Source of the DNA: Paenibacillus antibioticophila
Lineage (GTDB): Bacteria > Bacillota > Bacilli > Paenibacillales > Paenibacillaceae
NCBI RefSeq assembly: GCF_000455265.1
Contig: NZ_HG005139.1
Coordinates: 2,697,480-2,761,479, forward strand
Direction of reading: 5' to 3'
DNA length: 64,000 nt
Both the position numbers and the translations under genes were made by a program. The notes under the pieces are model-generated. The model saw only the letters and a program-made list of their open reading frames with translations, was not told the DNA's origin and did not search any database. This document shows positions 34,284-44,570 of the stretch, piece after piece; position 1 is the first letter of the stretch, and every line of letters starts with the position of its first letter.

Positions 34284-34403
34284 GGGGTCTTGGGGTCTTG
34301 GGGTCTTGGGGTCTTGGGGTCTTGGGGTCTTGGGGTCTTGGGGTCTTGGGGTCTTGGGGTCTTGGGGTCTTGGGGTCTTGGGGTCTTGGGGTCTTGGGGT
34401 CTT
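34284..34403 (+). repeat. (GGGGTCTT)15 tandem array, G-quadruplex type
   Basis: Exactly 15 consecutive copies of the octamer GGGGTCTT without a mismatch, preceded by two variant units (CTTGGGGA, CTTTGGGG) and followed by about 110 bases of decayed G-rich units. Runs of four G spaced by four bases satisfy the usual G-quadruplex pattern many times over. Confidence 0.95.
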
Positions 34404-34621
34404 GGGCCTCGGGCCCTTGGAACTTCGGAGCTTTGGGGCTTCTGGCTTTGGGGCCTCGGGCCTCGGAGTCCTGGAGCTTTTCGGCCTCAGGGCCTCAGAG
34501 CCCTGAAGCCTTGGGGCTGAAGTTGCCTACCGTGACAAGCATTCACCGCCTCCGCTTGAGTAATTGCCCTGCCAGGTCAGGCGCACACCACCATTGTCCA
34601 TGCCGGGCGCACCACCACCGA

Positions 34622-34657
34622 AAAAGGACCGCCCGGTTCCCCGGACGGTCCTTTTCA
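34622..34657 (-). terminator. Terminator of the first arabinan operon
   Basis: AAAAGGACCG-CCGG and CCGG-CGGTCCTTTT pair around a short loop with one mismatch; the minus strand continues with T residues. It begins 15 bases after the GH43 stop. Confidence 0.85.
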
Positions 34658-34671
34658 AACCCGTTCACTTA

Positions 34672-35637
34672 CTAAATCGCGCTATGATCCTTTACCGGCA
34701 CCCCGAAATCCGGCGTCCCGTCCTCCTTCCACCCGAACAATTGGGCACGAGTGTGCCGGTTCGGATCGTAGAGCGGGTCCCCGACAATCTCCTTGTAATT
34801 CCGGGCATGGTAGACAAGGACATCCCTTCCGTCCTCCGAGACCGTAAAGCTGTTATGCCCCGGGCCATACTGGCCTGTCTCCTCATTGGTCTGAAATACC
34901 GGAACCGGCGACTTTGTCCACGACGCAGGGTCCAGCAAGTCCGCATCTTCATCCGCAGCAAGCAGGCCCATGCAGTAGTTGAAGTCCGTCGCACTCGCTG
35001 AATAAGCGATGAAGATACGTCCATTTCGTTTCAATACGGCAGCGCCCTCATTGACCAGAAAGCCGATCTTCTCCCAATCATACTCCGGCGTAGAGATCAT
35101 GGATTGCTCGCCCGCCAGCGTCCACGGATTGCTCATTTTGGAAATGTATAAGTTGGAATTTCCTTCGATCTCAGGATCCTTTTGCGCCCAGACATAGTAT
35201 AGCTCTCCCCGGTGTTCAAACACAGTCGCATCAAGAGCAAAGGACTCCCAACGGGTATGCACCTGCCCCTTCTTGATCCACGTCCCCTCTAGCGGATTCT
35301 CCGCCTCCGTCTCCAGCACATACATCCGGTGATCGAACAAGCCTTCCTGCGTCTCCGTCGTTCTGGCGGCCGCAAAATAAATGTACCATTTGCCTTGAAG
35401 GTAATGGATCTCCGGTGCCCAAATGTTGGCGCTAAGCGGACCGGAATCATATTTATGCCACACCGCCTTGGGTGCCGCGCCTTGCAGTCCCTGAATCGTA
35501 GCGGACCGGCGCAATTCGATCCTGTCGTATTCCGGAACCGAAGCCGTGAAGTAGTAATATCCGTCTGTATGCTTATAGATCCATGGATCCGCTCGCTGCA
35601 GAACAATGGGGTTTTTGTATTCTCTCTTTGTATTCAT
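34672..35637 (-). CDS. GH43 arabinofuranosidase/arabinanase, intracellular
   Basis: A 321-residue single-domain GH43 five-bladed propeller. The catalytic residues are visible: base Asp in LQRADPWIYK (about residue 17), pKa-modulating Asp in FALDATVFEH (about 132) and acid Glu in LVNEGAAVLK (about 195). No signal peptide. Sequence style (RADPWI, QYGPGHNSF) suggests an exo-acting alpha-1,5-L-arabinofuranosidase rather than an endo-enzyme, but the subfamily needs a search. RBS AAAGGAG is 7 bases upstream. Last gene of the operon GH51-SBP-permease-permease-GH43. Confidence 0.88.
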   Translation of the reverse strand: MNTKREYKNPIVLQRADPWIYKHTDGYYYFTASVPEYDRIELRRSATIQGLQGAAPKAVWHKYDSGPLSANIWAPEIHYLQGKWYIYFAAARTTETQEGLFDHRMYVLETEAENPLEGTWIKKGQVHTRWESFALDATVFEHRGELYYVWAQKDPEIEGNSNLYISKMSNPWTLAGEQSMISTPEYDWEKIGFLVNEGAAVLKRNGRIFIAYSASATDFNYCMGLLAADEDADLLDPASWTKSPVPVFQTNEETGQYGPGHNSFTVSEDGRDVLVYHARNYKEIVGDPLYDPNRHTRAQLFGWKEDGTPDFGVPVKDHSAI

Positions 35638-35674
35638 ATCGGTTTCTCCTTTATCCTTTTATTCCTTTTTTCTA

Positions 35675-36508
35675 CTAACCCTTCACCGCTCCTGCCGTCA
35701 TTCCGTCAATGAAGTACTTCTGGAAGGCCATAAACAGAACAAAGATCGGAATGATTGAGAAAAATGAACCCACGATGAGCAGATCATAATTGTTCCCATA
35801 CGGTGTAAGCAGCGTCTTCAAGCCGATTGGCAGCGTATATTTATTGGAATCGCTAAGCACCATAAACGGCCACAAGAAGTTGTTCCAGCTATTCATGCCG
35901 TTCAAAATAGCCATGGCGGCGAATGAAGGCTTCATGATCGGCAAAATCAGCCGCATGTATATGCCGTACTCCGACGCTCCGTCTACACGCCCGGCAGCAA
36001 TAATCTCCCTTGGAATTCCACTGAGGTATTGCCGGAAGAAAAAGATCGTGGCGGCTCCGGCTATGCCCGGCAGAACAATTGCAGAATACGTATTCATAAG
36101 CCCAAGATCGTTCGTGAGTTTGTACAAGGGCAGCAGCAATATTTCGAAGGGAACCATCATGATGAGCAGCACGCAGATAAACAGAAAGTTCTTTCCTCTA
36201 AATTCATAGGCCGAAAACCCGTATGCCACAGTGGCGCTAACAAATAAGGTAAGCACAACCTGAACGATCGTTAAAAAAACCGAATTGAAGAACCATGTAA
36301 AGTAAGAATGACTGCCGGTAAATAGAAAGACATAATTATTCAGACTCATTCGGCTTAGGTCAAAGCTTAAGTTCAGACCATTTCTTACGAGGTCTCCCCC
36401 GGGCTTGAAGGAAGCCAAGGCAACCGCATAGAACGGAATCAGTACCAGGATGCAAAGGATAGCGAAAAATAGAAAGAGGACCGCTTTGAACGCAACGTCT
36501 TTTCTCAT
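35675..36508 (-). CDS. Carbohydrate ABC permease (MalG/AraQ type)
   Basis: A 277-residue CUT1 permease with six membrane segments; the EAA loop is EIIAAGRVDGASEYGIYMRL (about residue 165), and the end reads DGMTAGAVKG, the usual C-terminus. RBS GGAGGAG is 6 bases upstream. Its ATG overlaps the stop of the partner permease (TGATG), so they are coupled and made in equal amounts. Partner of 36508-37404 and the lipoprotein at 37474-38808. Confidence 0.92.
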   Translation of the reverse strand: MRKDVAFKAVLFLFFAILCILVLIPFYAVALASFKPGGDLVRNGLNLSFDLSRMSLNNYVFLFTGSHSYFTWFFNSVFLTIVQVVLTLFVSATVAYGFSAYEFRGKNFLFICVLLIMMVPFEILLLPLYKLTNDLGLMNTYSAIVLPGIAGAATIFFFRQYLSGIPREIIAAGRVDGASEYGIYMRLILPIMKPSFAAMAILNGMNSWNNFLWPFMVLSDSNKYTLPIGLKTLLTPYGNNYDLLIVGSFFSIIPIFVLFMAFQKYFIDGMTAGAVKG

Positions 36509-37404
36509 CAGTTCTCCTCCTTTTTAAAGAGGCCGCTGAACGCCAATTGCGTCAAATTAATGATCATCGTAACGGCAAGCAGAACAATGCCCACCGCTGC
36601 CGCATAGCCCAGATTGTTCTTCTCAATCCCCTGGCGGTACAAGTATCCGACGATCGTAAGACCAATATTTTTGGGAGAATTGTTTCCGTTCCACAACATC
36701 ATACTCTCAATAAACATCGCTAAACCGGCGTAAATACTGATCGTAAGCACATAAATGGTCGTTGGCTTAAGCAAGGGCATGGTGATTTTTGTGAACTGCT
36801 GAACCTTGGAGGCACCGTCGATGGCCGCCGCTTCATAATAATCATCCGGAATATTCTTCAGCCCGGATAAGAAATACAGCATATTAACTCCTGTCCAGCG
36901 CCAGGTAGCAAGCACCAGAAGCGCAATGTAACCCGTAACCTGGCCTTTTAGGAATTTAACCGGATCCAACCCGAAAAAGCCAAGAACACTGTTAATCAGC
37001 GAGGTATCCATTTCACCAAACATAAGCCGGAAAATCGTACCTGCGACGACAACAGAGGTTAAAGCGGGAAAGAAGAAGGAGGATTTGAAAAACTCTCTTC
37101 CCCACATGAATTTACTGTTAATCAACACCGCAAACAGCATTGGAAAAGGAATTAGAATGAGCAAGGTAAGCACCATATAAATAACGCTATTAGTTACCGC
37201 CTTGAAAAAAACTCCGTCCGTTATCAGCTTGGAATAATTGTCAAAACCAACCCATGCCGCTTCCTGGCCAAGCGTCAGCTTCTGGAAGCTCATGGAGAAT
37301 GAACTCGCCAACGGATATACCCAGAAAATCAAAAAGACAGCGATAAAAGGAAGTACGAACACATAAGGAGCAACCTTTTGCGAGTACAGGAACCTTTTAA
37401 TCAT
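36508..37404 (-). CDS. Carbohydrate ABC permease (MalF/AraP type)
   Basis: A 298-residue CUT1 permease; EAA loop DYYEAAAIDGASKVQQFTKI (about residue 190). I start it at 37404 (MIKRFLYSQKVAPYVF), where GGGAGGAG precedes the ATG by 8 bases; the open frame continues 17 codons upstream into an intercistronic hairpin. Second of the importer genes in the first arabinan operon. Confidence 0.92.
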   Translation of the reverse strand: MIKRFLYSQKVAPYVFVLPFIAVFLIFWVYPLASSFSMSFQKLTLGQEAAWVGFDNYSKLITDGVFFKAVTNSVIYMVLTLLILIPFPMLFAVLINSKFMWGREFFKSSFFFPALTSVVVAGTIFRLMFGEMDTSLINSVLGFFGLDPVKFLKGQVTGYIALLVLATWRWTGVNMLYFLSGLKNIPDDYYEAAAIDGASKVQQFTKITMPLLKPTTIYVLTISIYAGLAMFIESMMLWNGNNSPKNIGLTIVGYLYRQGIEKNNLGYAAAVGIVLLAVTMIINLTQLAFSGLFKKEEN

Positions 37405-37425
37405 CGTCCTCTCCTCCCTTTTAAA

Positions 37426-37453
37426 GAGAGCTGCTCCGGTTAGAGCAGCTCTC
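37426..37453 (-). other. Intercistronic hairpin, solute-binding gene to permease
   Basis: GAGAGCTGCTC and GAGCAGCTCTC form a perfect 11-bp stem with a 6-base loop, 21 bases after the solute-binding stop and followed by TTTAAAA. Likely lowers permease expression or protects the upstream mRNA. Confidence 0.7.
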
Positions 37454-37473
37454 AAGTCTTATTTCCATGAGGC

Positions 37474-38808
37474 CTACTTTAATTCCTGTTCGATTTGAGC
37501 CTGGGCTTCGTCAAGCGCTTGTTTTACGTCCTTGCCGTCTTCAAAGATCTCATTGAGTGTTACCGTACAAAGGACATTGTTAATGGTCGGAGATGATGAT
37601 GTGGATTTAATCAGCATGATTTCGTCTTTTATTTCATTCAAAACATCAAACGGGTTATTGGCAAAATACTTCACAAATTGGTTGTCTGGATTGTGTGTCA
37701 CATCATTCATATTCCACACGTCCATATTTACGGGGTCAAAGCCGAGCGTGTTCCAAATCTCGATATTCGCGTCTTCAGACAGCTTGGCGAAGGCGAGGAA
37801 ATCTTTTGCTAATTGAATGTCTTTTGCCGTCTTGGTCACAACAGTACCTGTACCGCCGCCGCCGACCGATCTAGGCATCCCTTCTTCCAACACCGGAATC
37901 GGGGCAATTGCGATTTTCCCAGATAAATCAGACATATAGTTCGTATATCTGGACATTTGCCAGAGCGGCATGAAGGCCGTAGCATAGTTCCCGGAATTGA
38001 ATTCACCGTAAGCCTCTTCCGTATCCGGCTGTCCGCCTGCAATCGTAGCAATCACGTTATTATCCTGCAGATCTTTAAGCATCATTAACGCCTTGACGGC
38101 CTCTTCAGAATTCACAATCGGATTACCTGAGTCGTCTGTCAGATCCGCGCCTTGCTGAGCAAGCAACTGCGTAACCTGCCAGGTTGCGCTGGTATCAGCC
38201 GTTCCCATGTACTTGCCGGTCTGTTCGTATACTTGCATCCCTGCTTGCTTGAAATCCTCCCAGGTTACGATGCTCTTGTAATCAACTCCGGCAGCCTCAA
38301 GGATTTCTGTATTGTAGAAGGCTACAGAAGCACCGACATGGGTTGGAATCCCGTAATTTTGGCCGTCTTTGCTGTACAAATCAATTCTTGATTGAACGAT
38401 AGTGTCTCTGTAAGGATCAATCACATCATTCAAAGGCTCCAATTGGGGTTCACCCTTCAAAAAATCGGGAAACTTGCCTAGTTCGATATCGGAGATATCA
38501 GGAGCCCCCACTCCCGTCTGAACCGCGATGGATAGCTTATTATGCATGTCATCATAAGGCATCACGGTAACATTAAGCTTGATTTGACGGTCCGGATACT
38601 CTGTATTCCATTTGCCCAGCATCTTCTCAAAATGCTGTCCATGCAATTCTACGAAAGTCCAATAGGACAATTCCGTTGCATCTTCCCCGGCACCGCTGTC
38701 CAGCACTGAAGTTTCACCGTTGCTGGAAGAAGATGAATTTCCGCCGCACGCCCCGAGTACCGTCGCCATTACGAGCACCAAACAGATCGTGAACCATTTT
38801 CTTTTCAT
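37474..38808 (-). CDS. Extracellular solute-binding lipoprotein (CUT1)
   Basis: A 444-residue lipoprotein with lipobox TVLGACGG (Cys about residue 21) and Ser-rich linker; MalE-like fold by length and pattern. I start at 38808 (MKRKWFTICL) with GGGAGG 8 bases upstream. Follows the GH51 gene by 30 bases and precedes its two permeases. Context with GH51 and GH43 points to arabino-oligosaccharides; the ligand is not readable from sequence. Confidence 0.9.
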   Translation of the reverse strand: MKRKWFTICLVLVMATVLGACGGNSSSSSNGETSVLDSGAGEDATELSYWTFVELHGQHFEKMLGKWNTEYPDRQIKLNVTVMPYDDMHNKLSIAVQTGVGAPDISDIELGKFPDFLKGEPQLEPLNDVIDPYRDTIVQSRIDLYSKDGQNYGIPTHVGASVAFYNTEILEAAGVDYKSIVTWEDFKQAGMQVYEQTGKYMGTADTSATWQVTQLLAQQGADLTDDSGNPIVNSEEAVKALMMLKDLQDNNVIATIAGGQPDTEEAYGEFNSGNYATAFMPLWQMSRYTNYMSDLSGKIAIAPIPVLEEGMPRSVGGGGTGTVVTKTAKDIQLAKDFLAFAKLSEDANIEIWNTLGFDPVNMDVWNMNDVTHNPDNQFVKYFANNPFDVLNEIKDEIMLIKSTSSSPTINNVLCTVTLNEIFEDGKDVKQALDEAQAQIEQELK

Positions 38809-38838
38809 ACCTTGACCTCCCACATGATCATTTTCGGC

Positions 38839-40431
<1,593 letters not shown>

Positions 40432-40683
40432 ATATAAAATAACATACAAGAACATAGCTGTAAATATATAAATATAAATCTTTTCATGTTTTTATAAACA
40501 AAATAAATCACATTATCAGAAAAACTCAATGTTTATTAGTATTTAACTAAGATAATTCATAAATAGACTCTATTTAATTTTATAATTATATGAAGTATAC
40601 AGGCGTTTATAACCATATTTTATATAAAATTTTATTTGAATCTATGCTTTTTGATTTAATACTTTTGTAAACGTTTGAGTTGG

Positions 40684-40699
40684 TTTATAATTATATAAA
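40684..40699 (+). promoter_or_regulatory. Palindrome with -10 box before regulator 1
   Basis: TTTATAATTATATAAA: inverted TTTATA/TATAAA arms around four bases, containing a TATAAT -10 hexamer. It ends 45 bases before the ATG, exactly as in the second copy. Possible autoregulatory operator. Confidence 0.5.
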
Positions 40700-40744
40700 A
40701 CAAACCTAAGTTTGATTACTTTTTCTGGAAGAGGGATATGACGC

Positions 40745-41662
40745 ATGATTTATATTAAAGATCTAATGAGCGGCATCGATATTTTTAAAGCGTTAAGCTC
40801 TGAAATCAGAATCCAAATCCTCGAACTGCTCGCAAAGAATCAAGCGCTGAACCTGAATGACCTTGCTAACAAGCTGAATCTTAGTAACGGGGCTATCACG
40901 ATGCATATTAAAAAGCTCGAAGAAAGCGGGCTAATTGAGATCAATACCACCGTCGGCAAGCATGGGATTCAAAAAATCTGCTACTTGAACAAAGATAAGT
41001 TAATGGTTGATCTTCGTAAAAAAGATGTAGAAAATCTCTATGAAGTAGAGATTCAAGTGGGACATTACAGTAATTACCAGGCATTACCAACATGCGGGCT
41101 GGCAACGAAAGACAGCATTATCGGCGACTTTGACGATCCGCGATACTTCGCTGATCCTCAGCGTATCGACTCCGAAATCATTTGGCTTGCCGAAGGCTTT
41201 CTGGAATACCGGATTCCGAATTATCTTAAGCCCAATCAGAGCTTTCGAGAAATCCAGTTCTCCATGGAGCTGGGTTCTGAAGCCCCGGGCTATTGCGATA
41301 ACTATCCTTCCGATATTCATTTCTACATTAATGATATCGAGATCGGCTTCTGGACCAGCCCCGGCGACTTCGGCGATATTCGCGGAACCTTTAATCCGGA
41401 ATGGTGGCCACCTCATCTGAATCAGTACGGGATGCTGAAGCTTATTCGAATTAATCACGAGGGCAGTTTTATTGATGGATGCAGAATATCGGATGTGACT
41501 CTGGATCAAATCCAGCTGGATTACAAGAGCGATTTAACCTTGCGCATCGCCGTAACCGACAGCTCCGTGAACAAGCGGGGATTAACCATCTTCGGCAAAA
41601 ATTTTGGCAACTATGGGCAGGATCTGCTGGCACGTGTTCTTTACGATTTAAATGAAGAATAA
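40745..41662 (+). CDS. Winged-helix regulator 1 with unrecognised C-terminal domain
   Basis: A 305-residue protein. Residues about 10-85 form an ArsR-type winged helix (IFKALSSEIRIQILELLAKN, then the recognition region LSNGAITMHIKKLEESGLI). The remaining 200 residues, beginning near VGHYSNYQA, are rich in beta strands and aromatic residues (PEWWPPHLNQYG, GDFGDIRGTF, FYINDIEIGFW) and resemble a jelly-roll, as in sugar-binding modules; I cannot name the family. RBS GAGGG is 8 bases upstream. Divergent from the GH51 operon, so a sugar-responsive regulator is likely. Nearly the same as 49728-50645. Confidence 0.85.
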   Translation: MIYIKDLMSGIDIFKALSSEIRIQILELLAKNQALNLNDLANKLNLSNGAITMHIKKLEESGLIEINTTVGKHGIQKICYLNKDKLMVDLRKKDVENLYEVEIQVGHYSNYQALPTCGLATKDSIIGDFDDPRYFADPQRIDSEIIWLAEGFLEYRIPNYLKPNQSFREIQFSMELGSEAPGYCDNYPSDIHFYINDIEIGFWTSPGDFGDIRGTFNPEWWPPHLNQYGMLKLIRINHEGSFIDGCRISDVTLDQIQLDYKSDLTLRIAVTDSSVNKRGLTIFGKNFGNYGQDLLARVLYDLNEE

Positions 41663-41666
41663 CAAA

Positions 41667-41709
41667 TAAAGCGTGAAATCCGGGTTTACTTGCTGGATCT
41701 CACGCTTTA
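41667..41709. terminator. Bidirectional terminator between regulator 1 and GH43
   Basis: TAAAGCGTGA and TCACGCTTTA pair, with an inner ATCC/GGAT extension. It lies between the convergent regulator and arabinanase genes and has T/A-rich edges on both sides. Confidence 0.75.
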
Positions 41710-41760
41710 CTTATATGCATAGATCGAGCAGGTTCCTAGAAACCATACTCGCACTAAATA

Positions 41761-44556
41761 TTATGGAGAGGCAAGCTGACTGCCAATGATTTCTCCGGAA
41801 CCAAAATTCCCTGCATGATCTGCAAGATCATGCTCAAACAGAAACTTAGCTGCCAATTCGGCTTTTCCCTCCTCTTCTTCAAAGGAAGCTTCCTGTGAAA
41901 GCCGCTTGACTAATGCATCGGTCAATGAAGTATTATAAATCCGCAATTCATCCATTTTGCCTTCGAAAGGACGATCCCACCAATTCACACCAAGGCTGAA
42001 TATCCCCGACTGATCTTTAAAAATATCCGGGAAGCCTTTACCCGTATATTTCTGCTCACCGTTAACGAACACCTTCACACTGCCCTCATTTACGATAAAG
42101 GCGAGATGATGCCAGTCTTTTGTTCGAATTCTGGAGCCGGTTGAGCCATCATACCAAGCTTCACCAGACCATAGCATTGTATGGTTATCCCAAGAATCCG
42201 GCACAAGGCTGATCCAGCTTGATTTGGATTGCGCCCCAAAGAAGGTGGTCGAGAACTGGTTATGCTCCTTCGGGTATACCCAAAGCGATACAGAGTATTC
42301 ATTTCCGGAGATCAGGCCATCCGGGAGGCGGATGCCGGATTCGCCGTCAAATACGGCTGCATTCCCGGTGACGCCTTTCGAAAAGGCTATATTACCATTA
42401 CCATTCTGCTCATCAATCAATGGCCCAGTAACTTTGCCGTGCTCATAGTTGTCTGTCGAATCGGACAAGTCACCTTCAAAGGCATAATGAGCAGCTAAGC
42501 CCTCATTCAAATCCAACGGAATGACGCGGACCTGAAATTTTTTCGCGGCGCTGAAGGCCCCCTTTGTGATCACTGCCGTAAGCTCTGCGATCAGCGGCTC
42601 TTCCCCTGGATCAGGGGGGCTGATAACACCTGCGTCCGAAATAACAGAAGGATCAGAGCTTACCCATTCGATCTTAGTTCCACGCACACCTTTCACAGGT
42701 AATTGAAGATGATCGGTCACTCGGCTTGTATCTCCAAGCGAAAGGGCCTGTTCAACGGCTATGACCGCCTGTTGATCGGTTATATCCGGCTGCTTGATTC
42801 CCCAAATGGTCTCTCCCTTGGCCGAAACAGCTGTAAAGGTTAATGTGTTTTGCTGCTGAAGCGGATCCCAGCCTTGGACAAACACCCCATGATAAGCTTC
42901 GCCGTTCACCACAATCTCAGCATCATATCCGCCTTCCAGACTCCAGCTGCCTTCCAAGTCACCCGTGATCTTCTTATCCTTTTCAAGCGTAATTGATACA
43001 GACTCCGTAACTGCCCCGGAATAGGACAGGCCGTGATTTACAAACTTATAATCTCCGGAAATGCTGGCCTCCTTAACTGCCGCTGCCGTCTCCCCGGAAT
43101 ATCTTCCAGGCGCCGTCACAAGCCAGCCATCCTTGTTCATGAACATCTGATGGACGCGAAGCTCATGCGCCTCTCCACGCTCAGGGAAGCGGGTATGGAA
43201 CAATAGAAAGTACTTTCCTGCAGCCTCATCGTAGAACACCGAGTTATGACCTGGAGATACATATCCATAACCGTCCTCCGGACCAGTTTCCCCAATCTCT
43301 TGCTTGAAAAGGAAGTTGCCCATCAGCTTGATGCCGATCAGATCATTGGCTGTATTCTGGTCTGTCAGGACGGCATTTTGCCCGGATGCATCGAGATAGG
43401 GGCCGGTCGGGCTGCTCGCGCGGAACTGCCTCATGTTATAGCCGCCGTCCGCTCCAAGCCAGCCATAGGTCACATTTAGATAATAGTAGTCCGTAGACGG
43501 ATCATAGAAAATATAAGGACCCTCGCCCGATTTGGTAAAACCGCCGGCGATTTTCACTCCGAAATACCGATCGATCAGCCTGCCGTCTTCGGTAACTCCA
43601 TCCTGTCCAGGATACTTCGGCAAGCCTGTTTCCGGATCAAGCTCAAGCAGGAAAATCCCGCCGGACCACGAGCCATAGGTCATCCACAACTTTCCTTCTT
43701 TATCAAAAAATAAGGTGGCATCGATTGCGTTCGGGTATATCGTATTGTTGTATTCTCCTGTACTTTTGAACCATTCCAGATTTTCTCCGTTCAGCAGTCC
43801 AGCTTCGATAAGCTCAGACAGATGGGTCTGAGTCCACTTCTTATTGACCGTACTATTGTCATCCCTTGCATCATGAAGTGTGAAGCCGGAAAAGACAACC
43901 GTATCTCCATACAAGTACGGGCCTTCGATATTTTGGGACACAGCAAACCCGATAGCTGACCGGATATAAGTGGAAGAGGCGCTGTAATACTGCATAAAGG
44001 CTCCGGTTGTTCCATCAGGATTCTTGTAATATTTATTCCAAATTACATCCGGCGCCCATACTGCATATCCTCCCTTGCTATCGGCATCATCTTCGCCTGC
44101 CCACTTGAATGAATCCGCCAAATTTTCTGACAGGTCCCCGTAAATCACGTTTCCGGGTGTCGTATATCCATTCGTGAATTTGGTCCAATTTTGTAAATCC
44201 GCAGATTTGGCAGCATCAATATGGGATCCAAAAACATAATAAGTCGAAGCATCCTTAATCACAGAAGGATCATGGACTGAGACATTAGTTTGATATGGAC
44301 GAAGCGTTCCATCCCCGTATCCTTGCATATATCCTGCGGCGACAGCCTTTCTGAGCTCTGACAATGGGGACTCATTCACATCCTGATCCCGGAAGTTCCA
44401 TTCACCTTCATTGATATATTGAAAGACTTGATTAATCCAGGCGGCAAATTCTACTCTCGTAATCCCTGAAGCCGTGTTTTCCTGAGCATAGCCTGTGGCC
44501 GGAATCAGCAGGGCAACTAATAACAGCAGCGTCAATCCTCTCTTTAACGATTTCAT
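41761..44556 (-). CDS. Secreted endo-arabinanase-like GH43 with N-terminal SLH and LamG domains
   Basis: A 931-residue secreted protein. Signal peptide (residues 1-24), one SLH-like repeat (about 32-90; SGITRVEFAAWINQVF and AAGYMQGYGDGTLRP), GH43 propeller (about 95-440), C-terminal beta domain (about 500-610), an atrophied bacterial Ig-like domain (about 615-705) and a LamG/concanavalin-like domain (about 708-895). GH43 residues: base Asp in NVSVHDPSVIK, Asp in NAIDATLFFD, Glu in SGEGPYIFY. A second LamG copy seems to begin at LAAKFLFEHDL but stops after 31 residues. Start chosen at 44556 with GGGGAGGAG upstream. Probably cuts arabinan outside the cell. Confidence 0.88.
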   Translation of the reverse strand: MKSLKRGLTLLLLVALLIPATGYAQENTASGITRVEFAAWINQVFQYINEGEWNFRDQDVNESPLSELRKAVAAGYMQGYGDGTLRPYQTNVSVHDPSVIKDASTYYVFGSHIDAAKSADLQNWTKFTNGYTTPGNVIYGDLSENLADSFKWAGEDDADSKGGYAVWAPDVIWNKYYKNPDGTTGAFMQYYSASSTYIRSAIGFAVSQNIEGPYLYGDTVVFSGFTLHDARDDNSTVNKKWTQTHLSELIEAGLLNGENLEWFKSTGEYNNTIYPNAIDATLFFDKEGKLWMTYGSWSGGIFLLELDPETGLPKYPGQDGVTEDGRLIDRYFGVKIAGGFTKSGEGPYIFYDPSTDYYYLNVTYGWLGADGGYNMRQFRASSPTGPYLDASGQNAVLTDQNTANDLIGIKLMGNFLFKQEIGETGPEDGYGYVSPGHNSVFYDEAAGKYFLLFHTRFPERGEAHELRVHQMFMNKDGWLVTAPGRYSGETAAAVKEASISGDYKFVNHGLSYSGAVTESVSITLEKDKKITGDLEGSWSLEGGYDAEIVVNGEAYHGVFVQGWDPLQQQNTLTFTAVSAKGETIWGIKQPDITDQQAVIAVEQALSLGDTSRVTDHLQLPVKGVRGTKIEWVSSDPSVISDAGVISPPDPGEEPLIAELTAVITKGAFSAAKKFQVRVIPLDLNEGLAAHYAFEGDLSDSTDNYEHGKVTGPLIDEQNGNGNIAFSKGVTGNAAVFDGESGIRLPDGLISGNEYSVSLWVYPKEHNQFSTTFFGAQSKSSWISLVPDSWDNHTMLWSGEAWYDGSTGSRIRTKDWHHLAFIVNEGSVKVFVNGEQKYTGKGFPDIFKDQSGIFSLGVNWWDRPFEGKMDELRIYNTSLTDALVKRLSQEASFEEEEGKAELAAKFLFEHDLADHAGNFGSGEIIGSQLASP

Positions 44557-44570
44557 GGAATTCTCCTCCC

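Larger units (their letters stand above)
33284..34671. other. Non-coding, repeat-rich region
   Basis: A 1.39-kb stretch without a credible gene. In order it holds the regulator's promoter region (33284-33480, AT-rich), hairpin element (33526-33694), unassigned sequence (33695-33920), 16-bp tandem repeats (33922-34010), AACGGACATTTT repeats (34017-34200), the GGGGTCTT array (34284-34403) with decayed flanks to about 34520, and the GH43 terminator. Open frames inside come from the repeats. Confidence 0.75.

Noticed and set aside
34216-34675. Open frames with LGVLGSWG repeats
   Set aside because: The octamer array has no stop codon in any plus frame; the repeats of eight residues are a by-product of the 8-bp unit.
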